The notes under the pieces were generated by a model. The model was not told the origin of the DNA. It worked only from the letters and a program-made list of their open reading frames with translations, and searched no databases. Position numbers and translations under genes: made by a program. A stretch of DNA of 50,200 nt from contig DDQN01000101.1 of NCBI GenBank assembly GCA_002342685.1, positions 1-50,200 on the forward strand. Direction: 5' to 3'. Source of the DNA: Vibrio sp. UBA2441 (GTDB lineage: Bacteria > Pseudomonadota > Gammaproteobacteria > Enterobacterales > Vibrionaceae). Every line of letters begins with the position of its first letter. The stretch's first letter is position 1. Shown piece after piece: positions 1 through 7,765 of the stretch.

Positions 1-921
1 TTTAAGTCGGCGTTGACAGTCTTTCACGCATTGGCCTGCTCGACTCGGTTGATAATCATAAATTACTACAGGTTGTTTAACGAACTCACCACTGCGATAC
101 ACCCACATGTAAGATTTACTTTGAGCGGTTCGATCTTGCTCTCGCAGCACTTGAACTGTAGTTTCATCGGCGCAGATTAGTTTTTCATTCAGTAAATGTG
201 CTTTCATCGCTTCAACGATGATGTTCACTTTATTACCTAACTGTACGCACCAGTTAGCTAGCGTGCCTCGACTGAGCTCTATATCCGAACGTTTTAATAT
301 CTCAACCTGACGATAAAGTGGCAGCGCATCCACATACTTGGCCGTCACAATGGCAGCAAAGGTCTCAGGGCTACCGACACTTTTCGGGATCATGTTAGGC
401 GGTTTCGGGGCGGTGATGATTTTGCTGCTGGTTTGTATTTTATCACACTGACGACAGGCGTATTTAGTGCGCTCATGACGTATTACGGTGACTTTCTGAG
501 GGATGATTTTTAATTCTTCCGAGACTTCGGTTCCGCACTCATGTAAAGGCTGCTGGCAACACTCGCAGTAAGGCGTATTGAGAGTGTGTTGATGAACTTC
601 GCGTTCTAACTCTGCGGGCAACGGCTTACGACCTTTTTGATGATGCTTAGGCGCAGGTTTGAGTAACGCGTTTTGTTGCTCTGCTTCGTTGAACGTGCCT
701 TTAGGCTCTTTTTCACTCTTGGCGGAGAAGCGTTTTGATTTACTGAGATTAAGTTGCTCGATAAGTTGCTGCATTTTAATTTCTAACTCAACGACTTCTT
801 CAGCTTGAGTTTGAACGGTTTGCTCTAATGTCGCGATGACCTCGTCTTTTGACTGGTTTTCTTCCTGAAGCTTAAGCAGCATCGCTTTCAGTTGTTCTAC
901 ATCATCAGGAAGGTGGGTCAT
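1..921 (-). CDS. tnpC: IS66 transposase TnpC, C-terminus outside window
   Basis: An open frame of 307 codons runs from an ATG at 921 to the left edge without a stop. The product begins MTHLPDDVEQLKAML, followed by a Lys/Gln-rich coiled-coil-like leader. A zinc-finger-like segment with paired cysteines (CECCQQPLHEC) lies around residues 125-135. The next part matches the IS66 transposase core, including CADET and MWVYRSGE-type motifs around residues 255-275 that begin the DDE catalytic domain. This is the catalytic subunit for transposition. The family's usual length is about 500 residues, so roughly the last 200 are missing only because the window ends. It is the third gene of the IS and follows tnpB by 85 bp. 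Confidence 0.9.
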   Translation of the reverse strand, partial: MTHLPDDVEQLKAMLLKLQEENQSKDEVIATLEQTVQTQAEEVVELEIKMQQLIEQLNLSKSKRFSAKSEKEPKGTFNEAEQQNALLKPAPKHHQKGRKPLPAELEREVHQHTLNTPYCECCQQPLHECGTEVSEELKIIPQKVTVIRHERTKYACRQCDKIQTSSKIITAPKPPNMIPKSVGSPETFAAIVTAKYVDALPLYRQVEILKRSDIELSRGTLANWCVQLGNKVNIIVEAMKAHLLNEKLICADETTVQVLREQDRTAQSKSYMWVYRSGEFVKQPVVIYDYQPSRAGQCVKDCQRRLK

Positions 922-1006
922 TATCAAGCTCTCAGTCGTTAATTCCTGACCAGTTTGACAGCGAAAAAGGATCGTTCAAGCCCAATGTGACGATCAGTCT
1001 CTTCGC

Positions 1007-1351
1007 TCACACTTCTCGACCATATAAAGGTTGATGTGCCTGTGGGTTTTCTAAGTTTAATCCTGATAGCAACCAATTCAGTTGCTGAGTTGATATATGA
1101 ATATGACCCGATGCAGCAGGTCTTGGCCATTTAAAGCGGCCTTTTTCTAGTCGTCGATAGTAAAGCCAAAAGCCATTGGTATCCCAAAAAAGGATTTTGA
1201 TTTTATCTCGGCCGCGATTACAGAAAATAAACCACGCATTGCTAAGCGGGTCCATTTCCAGCACATCAGCCACAATCAGGGATAAGCCATCAATGGACTT
1301 TCTCATATCAGTGATGCCAGAAACGAGGTAAACCTCGCCACTTGGGATCAT
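1007..1351 (-). CDS. tnpB: IS66 accessory protein TnpB (IS66 Orf2-like)
   Basis: The 114-residue product has the conserved IS66 Orf2 layout: an N-terminal GVYLV-like segment followed by TDMRKSIDGLS, then FCNRGRDKIKILFWDTNGFWLYYRRLEKGRF. These motifs are characteristic of the family. The exact role of TnpB is not settled, but it is needed with TnpA and TnpC for transposition in studied IS66 members. Its start overlaps the tnpA stop by 4 bp (ATGA at 1348-1351), which implies translational coupling. Length and motifs are normal, with no sign of decay. Confidence 0.92.
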   Translation of the reverse strand: MIPSGEVYLVSGITDMRKSIDGLSLIVADVLEMDPLSNAWFIFCNRGRDKIKILFWDTNGFWLYYRRLEKGRFKWPRPAASGHIHISTQQLNWLLSGLNLENPQAHQPLYGREV

Positions 1352-1647
1352 TGCAACGCCTTAAGCCAGGTTTGAATTTGCACGAGGGAAAGTGAGGTCG
1401 GTAATTCAGCCCGTAATCCATTTGGTAAGTGCAAAACAATCATTTCAGACCTTAAAGAGGAATGCTCACTCATCACAACTTGGTGTACAACTTGTTCATC
1501 TTCGGTTTGATTAAGTTTTTTATGCCAGTAATGAAAGGTGGCGTAATTGATATTTTGTTCTTTGCAGAAATGCGGAATGGTTAAGCCGCTTTCTTGTTGT
1601 TGTGTGACGATTAACGTCCAATGCTGGTGTTTTTCAGATTGTGTCAT
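1348..1647 (-). CDS. tnpA: IS66 accessory protein TnpA (helix-turn-helix)
   Basis: This 99-residue protein has an N-terminal HTH-like region (HWTLIVTQQQESGLTIPHFCKEQNINYATFHYWHKKL), the usual signature of IS66 TnpA, and a short C-terminal segment ending in WLKALQ. It is probably a small DNA-binding accessory protein for transposition. The start ATG at 1647 has a strong GGAGG ribosome binding site at 1652-1656, and both lie inside a long inverted repeat (see 1642-1679), so translation may be controlled by RNA structure. Confidence 0.9.
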   Translation of the reverse strand: MTQSEKHQHWTLIVTQQQESGLTIPHFCKEQNINYATFHYWHKKLNQTEDEQVVHQVVMSEHSSLRSEMIVLHLPNGLRAELPTSLSLVQIQTWLKALQ

Positions 1648-1679
1648 AGTTCCTCCGTTAGGTTGGAGAAACTATGACA
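1642..1679 (-). promoter_or_regulatory. Long inverted repeat covering the tnpA ribosome binding site and start codon
   Basis: The left arm TGTCATAGTT (1642-1651) and right arm AACTATGACA (1670-1679) pair perfectly. After one mismatch, CTCC (1653-1656) pairs with GGAG (1665-1668) around an 8-nt loop. In tnpA mRNA the GGAGG Shine-Dalgarno sequence and the AUG would both be in the stem. Similar structures in other insertion sequences block translation of read-through transcripts; that function is inferred here. Confidence 0.6.
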
Positions 1680-1702
1680 AAGTATTGGTGGTATTAGAAT
1701 GT

Positions 1703-1722
1703 GGGGTTAATTGAGCGCTTAC
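1703..1722 (-). repeat. IS66 terminal inverted repeat (tnpA-side end)
   Basis: Read on the minus strand from 1722 the sequence starts GTAAGCGCTCAATTAACCCC, a good match to the GTAAGCG-type tips of IS66 elements and correctly placed 75 bp upstream of tnpA. The matching end is outside the window, so the exact inner limit of the repeat is uncertain. Confidence 0.7.
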
Positions 1723-1939
1723 GTAGATATAGGACAAAAGTCCTAACTCACTTTTGTCCAGAAATAATACAGTTGGCATCTGTTATCGGCACTTTCAAAC
1801 AATAAATTCATTTTTTTATGCTTTTTCATCTCAGGCGTGAACTTGCTCAGGATGGACTTATTGGTAGGCTTGGGTCATACAATTGATACTAAAGTGTCAG
1901 ATCGTGTATGAGCCGCCACTACAATTTAATGTGTTTATT
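1723..1939. other. Gap between IS66 and traI: palindrome and short ORF remnant
   Basis: A perfect 10-bp inverted repeat, GGACAAAAGT (1732-1741) and ACTTTTGTCC (1750-1759) with an 8-nt loop, lies 9 bp from the IS end. It has no following T-run on the minus strand, so it is not a classic terminator for the tra operon. A minus-strand open frame of about 43 codons (1743-1874, no clear start) may be the decayed end of a gene. No F-like traX or finO is present downstream of traI. Confidence 0.45.
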
Positions 1940-4900
1940 TTAACGTTCCAATCCTCGGTCTAGTTCGCGACTTGATTCAAAGCTTGAGTCTTTGCTGCCT
2001 AAATCGAAAGTCAGTTGCTTATCTTCCGGTTTGTTTATGTGGTGTTCTAACTGTTCGCTTTGCACAAGTGAATCAAATTTTTCTTTACTGCCTTCTGCTT
2101 TAATACTGTTTATCGATATAGAATCGTACTCTTTGTGTAAAAAATCCTTATCGTCCTTAAATTCCGGTGCATTATGAAGCTTTTCAATGCACTGTTTGAT
2201 GTCATTGTTTAGATTGCTGTCGTTGATGAATTCAATGCTTTTGTTTTGGAAGTTTTGAAGTATTTTTTCAATGTTGTTCGGCGTCAGATTTTGATTCTCT
2301 TTATCTAACACAATAATAATGTGTTGCCTTAATTCATCGGTAGAAATGTTTTGAATGTCGTTCTTATGATTGACATTGATAATGTCTATGTTCCCTTCAG
2401 TTTCGTCTTTTATTTTAAATGCACTTTCAATGGATGTACTGATGATAGTGGTATTTAAATTGTCTCCTTGGTTAAAGCGAGTCAAGTTTTTGGACTTGGT
2501 ACCTAATATTCTGGGGTTGATATCTAAGTCTTTATCTTTATTTCCGCTGGCATCGAGATAGGTAATTTCAATGGCCTTCGTTTCTTTATCCCTGTTATGG
2601 ATGTTCGTGACCATTGCCGGGTGTGTATTGCGGTCTTCGGAAGAATAAACGGCCCCATGAAAACGGACATTCTCATTGTGAGTATGTTTAATATTTTGGT
2701 TTGATAGGTATCGCTCTGCTAATGTACCTTTGGTTTCGATACTCTGGTTAAAATACTCTTTAGCGCGGCTCTCAAATTGAGCGACTTGTTTTGGGGTGAT
2801 TGCTTTTAGTTTCTCGTGATTGATATTTTCAGATAATTGGTGTTTATCGGGGTCGTTAATAAAGGTATTTGCCTGGGTCATGGCGTCTTTAAATTTGATG
2901 CCTTCATAATTCATCATCAGGTTAATTAAACTGCCTTTTTCTCCGGTGGTGTAATCTTTGAAATAGCCTCGATGCTCTCCGGTCAGCGATACTTTTATGG
3001 CGGTTTTCCCTGTGCCAAAGGTGAGGTAGTCACGGTCGGATTTGGACTTGTTCGGCGCCCCCAAGTATTTGACTGCCAAACTTTCAGTGAATTTTGGCAG
3101 TTCGTTATTGATGTACTCTTTAAATGTGTTTCTATCAAACTCCCCATTGGTATTTTGGAAACGAGTATCTTCATGGGGAAGGGGATTGTCGTTAAAGTAC
3201 ATGGTCGTGGTTGGCGCAATTTGGTTGGCGGTCTCAATGGCACTTTGCTTATGCACGTCTTTGGACAACCAGGATTTCATCATTTGTCCGGGGTTATCGG
3301 TGTACAGTTTTACATGCTTACTCCCTCTGGATATATCAATATAAGCTCGGCGCAAATTGGTGAGCTGGCCCTTACCGCTGATGGCGGTAATGACGTTCTC
3401 GTAGGTCGAACCCTGAGCCATATCAGCGGTTCGAGTATAAGCATAATCCCAATGGCCATCTTTAAGTACTTTGGGGTTAATACTAAGCGTTTGTTCGTCT
3501 TTTGAGATAGCGGTGATGCTATCTTTGCTTGCTTTAATGATGGTGTATTCTTTATTCGCTTCAATACCTCTATTTTTATCGGTAAGGCGAGTCATGATTT
3601 TGTCTCCGGAAGATAGGGGCTTTTCAGAGACGGAAAACAACGTAGTAAATTTATGATCTCGATGTAGGGGAAGAAATGGAAATTCTTTTTTTGTCTCCGG
3701 GTTCTGGAGTGTGACAATGCCATTCTCACTGTCTACGTTTGTGATCGTATTGAATTCTCCGAGCTTGGTACTAACGACCAATCCTTTTTCATAGGGCATC
3801 ATGGTGGAAAGCTCTTCCTTGCTTGCCCCTACTGATCGCAACCGGTACGTGCTGATATTTTCTAGTCCAATTTCCTTTGATTTCATTCTTCCATTTCGGA
3901 TGTGCGCTGTAATATCGTCACGCTCTCTGTTGGTGTAAGCAATGATGAGCGTATTTTCCCGGGTTTCAGGGGTACGTGCTAAGTAATCTTGTGCAACGCT
4001 CCAGGGGAGTGCTTCAGTGGCTTGTTGCTGTGCTTTTATTTGGTCTTTGTTGGAGGTATCGAGCGTTGAAATGACATGCTGCGATTTATTTGTGGTGTCG
4101 GGTTGCTGACTTCTTAATTTATCTAGGGCGCTGTCTGGTTGTTTATCGAGTATGTTATGAACGGCGCCCAATAAGGTGTCGTTTTTTTGCCTGATGATGT
4201 TTGTCATGTAAGCGGTGTCGATATCACCTTTGGTCATTGCCATTTCGAATGGCTTACCGGCACTTAAAGACAGTAGCTGCTCTTTATCCCCCAGTAATAC
4301 CGTTTTGGATTGGCTTTGCTTCACGAGTTCGGTGAATTCTTTCGCTTGGCGGTTACTCACCATTGAACTTTCATCCAGAAAGAACAAAGCGTTCGTGTAG
4401 TTCTGTGGGATTTTATGACCAGTACGAATATCGGTCAGTAAGCTTTCTAAGGTTTGCGCCTTGACGCCTTTACTCTCTAACTCAGAGACCGCAGCGTGAG
4501 TCGGGGCTAATCCAATAATGGTGTTGGGTTGGTTTTTGCCGACTTCTGAGACAGCTTGTATCAATGCGATATTGGACTCTAGCATGGTTGATTTACCTGT
4601 ACCGGCTAAGCCTTGTACTGCAACAAAACGGTCTTTGGTGGTTGCGATAAGGTGAGTTGCGTCCTTTTGACCCTCGGTGAACCTTGGTTTGGTCTCAAGA
4701 AAGTCTTGAACCTGCTTTTGCGTCGCATACGCACTGGATTGTCCCTTGCTTTGTTTGATGTTGGCCAGAATGTGCTTTTCTGTATCAAGGGCGCTTTGTG
4801 TAGTCCAGCGTGTGCCATCGGAAAACTCGGCCGATAACGTCTCACTTCGTTTTTCTAGTTCATGTTCGATTTTATCTTTGGTCACGGCATGGCCTGCTTC

Positions 4901-7732
4901 GTTAAAGGCATAGCGAATGGCTTCGGTGACGAGTTCTTTTTGGGTAAATCCAGCCTCTTTTTCAGAGATATGACTGACTGCAAAATCTACGGATTTTTCT
5001 ACTACTGATTTACGGTTATCGATTGGCAAAGCATCCAGCACTTTTGTGACATCTCGAATGAGTGTTTGGGCCGTCGCTTGTGACAAGTAGCGGTCATTTT
5101 TCGTTTGCGTGTGCATCACTCGCTGAGTGGCGGAAGGGCGAACTTCACTTTTTTCAATGGTATTTTGCGCTTTATCAACGTTGTCGGTAAACACATCAAT
5201 GTATTGGCTCTTTTCGGTAACCTCGTTGAGGAGCTCTTTTGTCAGGGCAAAACTTTTGGCTGACAACAAAATTTGCGATTTGGGGGATACGGTAGTGGCG
5301 CTTCGTACATAGTCGTATTTTAGTGGCGCACCTTTGAGTTTACCGAGCGCAACGTGGGTGGTTTCCCCTTTATTGGATTGAAAGTGGACATGACTGCCAT
5401 TGAAAGAAGAAACCACGTAGGTTTCGTCTTTTTGCAAACCCAAGGGTTTATGGTTGGTTTGCAGGGTAACACGTTCTCCCGCGCTTAATTCGATACTGCC
5501 AGGTTTAAAGAGTTGGGTGTCCATGGCTTTAAATGCGCGGGATGAAGGGTCAAATGAAGCAGGTTTTCCATTCTTTTGACTGAGTACCTTTAACGTATTG
5601 TTGGCGTGGTCACTTTTTGTAATGAGATAATCATTTGGTTTGCCGTCTTGCCAGTGTCTTAACGTCATTCCTGCTTGGTAGTGTTTAGCTAGCTCTTGTT
5701 GGCTTTTAGATAAATAGTGGGGCAATTGAGTCTCAATATGAACGCCCGTTCGGGAGAGTTGACCGGTGTTTTTTAAGGTGTTGCGAATGGACTCTGTGAG
5801 GTGACGTTGTTCGACGCTTGATGTGGCCAAGATCTGAGTGTTTGATTTGTCCTTAGTGTTGGCGTACAGGTTTGCTATTTTCTGAGTATCTTGCTCGTGC
5901 AGACGCATCTGACTGTCGCTTTGTTTGGTGTCCACCCATGGTAAAGTATGTACGTTACCTTTGGCGTATAAATCGATAGCGCTGTGTGCTTTTAGACCTT
6001 GACGACTGGACGCTTTGTTTAAAAAGATAACCTTACTCTGGCTCTCTTTGGCGTGGACGGTAAGATCGATTAATTCACTGGCGCTCATCTTACCCGCGTT
6101 ATCAACAAGAATGATGTCTTTGTTGGTTAATCCATTATCTTGTTTGAGGAACCCTTGTAAATTGTGTCGATGGTCTTCGGTAAACAGGTTCTTTACCCAT
6201 CCTCTCAGCGTATGGCTTTGGCGAGAAATGGTCTGTTGGTTGAGTTTTGAATCCGTGGCCGTTTGGGATACAAGGTGCACGCGCTTTCCGCTTTGATTAC
6301 CCACATTGAGCAAATTCTCTGCTATCTGATCGGATGAACCGAAGACATTAACCACGTGAAATTGTTTAGTGGAATGATAAAGTTGCGCAATTTTGTTTTG
6401 GTTGTCCTGATTAACGTTGAGTTTCTTTAATACCGTGTTATCGGGTTGGGTTCGCATGTTTTGGACACGGCCTTGCGTGATATTAAGTAACGATTTTTCC
6501 GTATCGAGCATGGTTTTGGTGGCGTACTGACCTTTTGTTTCCAGTGGTATTAATTGCCCTTTCTCTATCCACTGCTCAGCGGCCTGCTTAATATCGATAG
6601 CGTTAGTTCGACCGCCTTTTACGAAGTCTGTGGCTGCAATTTCAACCAGTTTTTCAAAGCTTAATGCGGTGCTGGTTTGTCCTAAGTGCGCTGTGGCTCT
6701 ATCCAGAGCGGCCACCGCTTCTTGGTTTAGTTGCTTCGGATCTTGTAATGATGAAGGTGAGCCTTCTCGATGACGGACGATAAATGCTTTAATATCAAAT
6801 CCGTTGTCATCTGTTTTTTTTTGCCATTGTTGATTGAGTGAGGCATCACTTTGATAACTCTTTTCTTTGCGTGTGCTTTTCGCCGCAATATCCCTTGTGG
6901 CTTGAGAGTTATAACCCAGGTCTAATGTCTTTTGGTCGATTTGTTGCTTTCGGGTGGAAAATGAATCAAGGAGTGATTTGGGTACACCCTTAATCTCAAA
7001 TTGGCCGTTGCCAACAGAGTGAATCTGATAGTTGAGTTCTTCAGATGCCTTGGCAAGGTGGCTTTGATAAAGGGCGGTGTAATATTTCTGATGGTTGTAG
7101 ATCCTTTCAGAGGTTCCATTAATCACCCCTCCGGTCTGTTTTAGGCAGGAGGCCAATGCACGAAGCTTGCCTTCGCTGTCACGGGTCATATTGGCTGTTA
7201 ACGCATGAGAATGAAGCTGAGGGTCATCTTCTCGACTGGTCTTGTGGTTGACGACGCCAAATAACATCGATTCGGTGTTCTCGTATTCTTGCTGTCCTTT
7301 ATCGACAGTGACTTTTGCTTGTGCAGCGTCTTTTTCCAGCTCTGATAAGGCAAATTTAACCGCATTGTTGTGGGCCTCTAGCAGTTGCTTATCTCCACCA
7401 ACTAACGCTAACACACTCACGGATTTAGGCGCTGAAAACGTTAAGTCAAAGCCTGAACGATGTTTCTCTCTCATGCCATGAATGTTTTCCCCATTTAATG
7501 TTCCTGACAGAGCATTTTCAAGCGTGGTCTCGTCAATGGGCTTTCCGCTTATACCTGCTTCTTCTGCAAGTTTGCCTAACCATTGTGTGTTCGATTCGGC
7601 GCTTTGCTCTTTGAGATAGTAGTTCCCACCGGATTTTTCGAGCGACACATTGGATAACTGCGCCGTTTTTTCTTCATTAAGGTAATAGGATGTGGCGTTA
7701 GAGCTGCTTTTTATTGGGGTAATGGAAAGCAT
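1940..7732 (-). CDS. traI: TraI: MOBF relaxase-helicase with C-terminal primase/TOPRIM-like extension
   Basis: This 1930-residue protein nicks one strand at oriT and unwinds it for transfer. The TrwC/TraI relaxase domain (about residues 1-300) has tandem tyrosines Y16-Y17 and metal-binding histidines H163, H174 and H176, the same spacing as H146/H157/H159 of F TraI. F's second tyrosine pair (Y23-Y24) is not seen at that position; a YY occurs at 38-39. A region of about 420-800 resembles the inactive first helicase copy. The active RecD-like helicase has a Walker A motif GLAGTGKST with K1047 and a DESSM Walker B. From about residue 1530 the protein differs from F: a segment with YFKDYTTGEKGSLINLM near 1589 resembles primase-associated domains, followed by a TOPRIM-like stretch (TSIESAF, then IIIVLDKE near 1807). 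The start has an AGAGGA ribosome binding site. An A9 tract lies near codon 305. It is the last gene of the tra operon. Confidence 0.95.
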   Translation of the reverse strand: MLSITPIKSSSNATSYYLNEEKTAQLSNVSLEKSGGNYYLKEQSAESNTQWLGKLAEEAGISGKPIDETTLENALSGTLNGENIHGMREKHRSGFDLTFSAPKSVSVLALVGGDKQLLEAHNNAVKFALSELEKDAAQAKVTVDKGQQEYENTESMLFGVVNHKTSREDDPQLHSHALTANMTRDSEGKLRALASCLKQTGGVINGTSERIYNHQKYYTALYQSHLAKASEELNYQIHSVGNGQFEIKGVPKSLLDSFSTRKQQIDQKTLDLGYNSQATRDIAAKSTRKEKSYQSDASLNQQWQKKTDDNGFDIKAFIVRHREGSPSSLQDPKQLNQEAVAALDRATAHLGQTSTALSFEKLVEIAATDFVKGGRTNAIDIKQAAEQWIEKGQLIPLETKGQYATKTMLDTEKSLLNITQGRVQNMRTQPDNTVLKKLNVNQDNQNKIAQLYHSTKQFHVVNVFGSSDQIAENLLNVGNQSGKRVHLVSQTATDSKLNQQTISRQSHTLRGWVKNLFTEDHRHNLQGFLKQDNGLTNKDIILVDNAGKMSASELIDLTVHAKESQSKVIFLNKASSRQGLKAHSAIDLYAKGNVHTLPWVDTKQSDSQMRLHEQDTQKIANLYANTKDKSNTQILATSSVEQRHLTESIRNTLKNTGQLSRTGVHIETQLPHYLSKSQQELAKHYQAGMTLRHWQDGKPNDYLITKSDHANNTLKVLSQKNGKPASFDPSSRAFKAMDTQLFKPGSIELSAGERVTLQTNHKPLGLQKDETYVVSSFNGSHVHFQSNKGETTHVALGKLKGAPLKYDYVRSATTVSPKSQILLSAKSFALTKELLNEVTEKSQYIDVFTDNVDKAQNTIEKSEVRPSATQRVMHTQTKNDRYLSQATAQTLIRDVTKVLDALPIDNRKSVVEKSVDFAVSHISEKEAGFTQKELVTEAIRYAFNEAGHAVTKDKIEHELEKRSETLSAEFSDGTRWTTQSALDTEKHILANIKQSKGQSSAYATQKQVQDFLETKPRFTEGQKDATHLIATTKDRFVAVQGLAGTGKSTMLESNIALIQAVSEVGKNQPNTIIGLAPTHAAVSELESKGVKAQTLESLLTDIRTGHKIPQNYTNALFFLDESSMVSNRQAKEFTELVKQSQSKTVLLGDKEQLLSLSAGKPFEMAMTKGDIDTAYMTNIIRQKNDTLLGAVHNILDKQPDSALDKLRSQQPDTTNKSQHVISTLDTSNKDQIKAQQQATEALPWSVAQDYLARTPETRENTLIIAYTNRERDDITAHIRNGRMKSKEIGLENISTYRLRSVGASKEELSTMMPYEKGLVVSTKLGEFNTITNVDSENGIVTLQNPETKKEFPFLPLHRDHKFTTLFSVSEKPLSSGDKIMTRLTDKNRGIEANKEYTIIKASKDSITAISKDEQTLSINPKVLKDGHWDYAYTRTADMAQGSTYENVITAISGKGQLTNLRRAYIDISRGSKHVKLYTDNPGQMMKSWLSKDVHKQSAIETANQIAPTTTMYFNDNPLPHEDTRFQNTNGEFDRNTFKEYINNELPKFTESLAVKYLGAPNKSKSDRDYLTFGTGKTAIKVSLTGEHRGYFKDYTTGEKGSLINLMMNYEGIKFKDAMTQANTFINDPDKHQLSENINHEKLKAITPKQVAQFESRAKEYFNQSIETKGTLAERYLSNQNIKHTHNENVRFHGAVYSSEDRNTHPAMVTNIHNRDKETKAIEITYLDASGNKDKDLDINPRILGTKSKNLTRFNQGDNLNTTIISTSIESAFKIKDETEGNIDIINVNHKNDIQNISTDELRQHIIIVLDKENQNLTPNNIEKILQNFQNKSIEFINDSNLNNDIKQCIEKLHNAPEFKDDKDFLHKEYDSISINSIKAEGSKEKFDSLVQSEQLEHHINKPEDKQLTFDLGSKDSSFESSRELDRGLER

Positions 7733-7765
7733 GGGCGTATCCTCTTTCTAATGGGTTATCGATGA

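Larger units (their letters stand above)
1..1722 (-). mobile_element. IS66-family insertion sequence, partial (tnpA-tnpB-tnpC)
   Basis: The three-gene layout is typical of IS66. TnpA and TnpB are small accessory proteins whose genes overlap by ATGA, and TnpC is the large DDE transposase. The terminal sequence read inward on the minus strand starts GTAAGCGCTCAATTAACCCC at 1722, and GTAA starts are typical of IS66-family ends. The other end and the rest of tnpC lie beyond the left edge, so the 8-bp target duplication normal for the family cannot be verified; the adjacent candidate is 1723-1730 (gtagatat). Confidence 0.9.

Noticed and set aside
2972..3505. 177-codon plus-strand open frame opposite traI
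   Set aside because: It is antisense to a strongly supported traI coding region with TOPRIM/primase-like content, and its product has no recognisable features or ribosome binding site.
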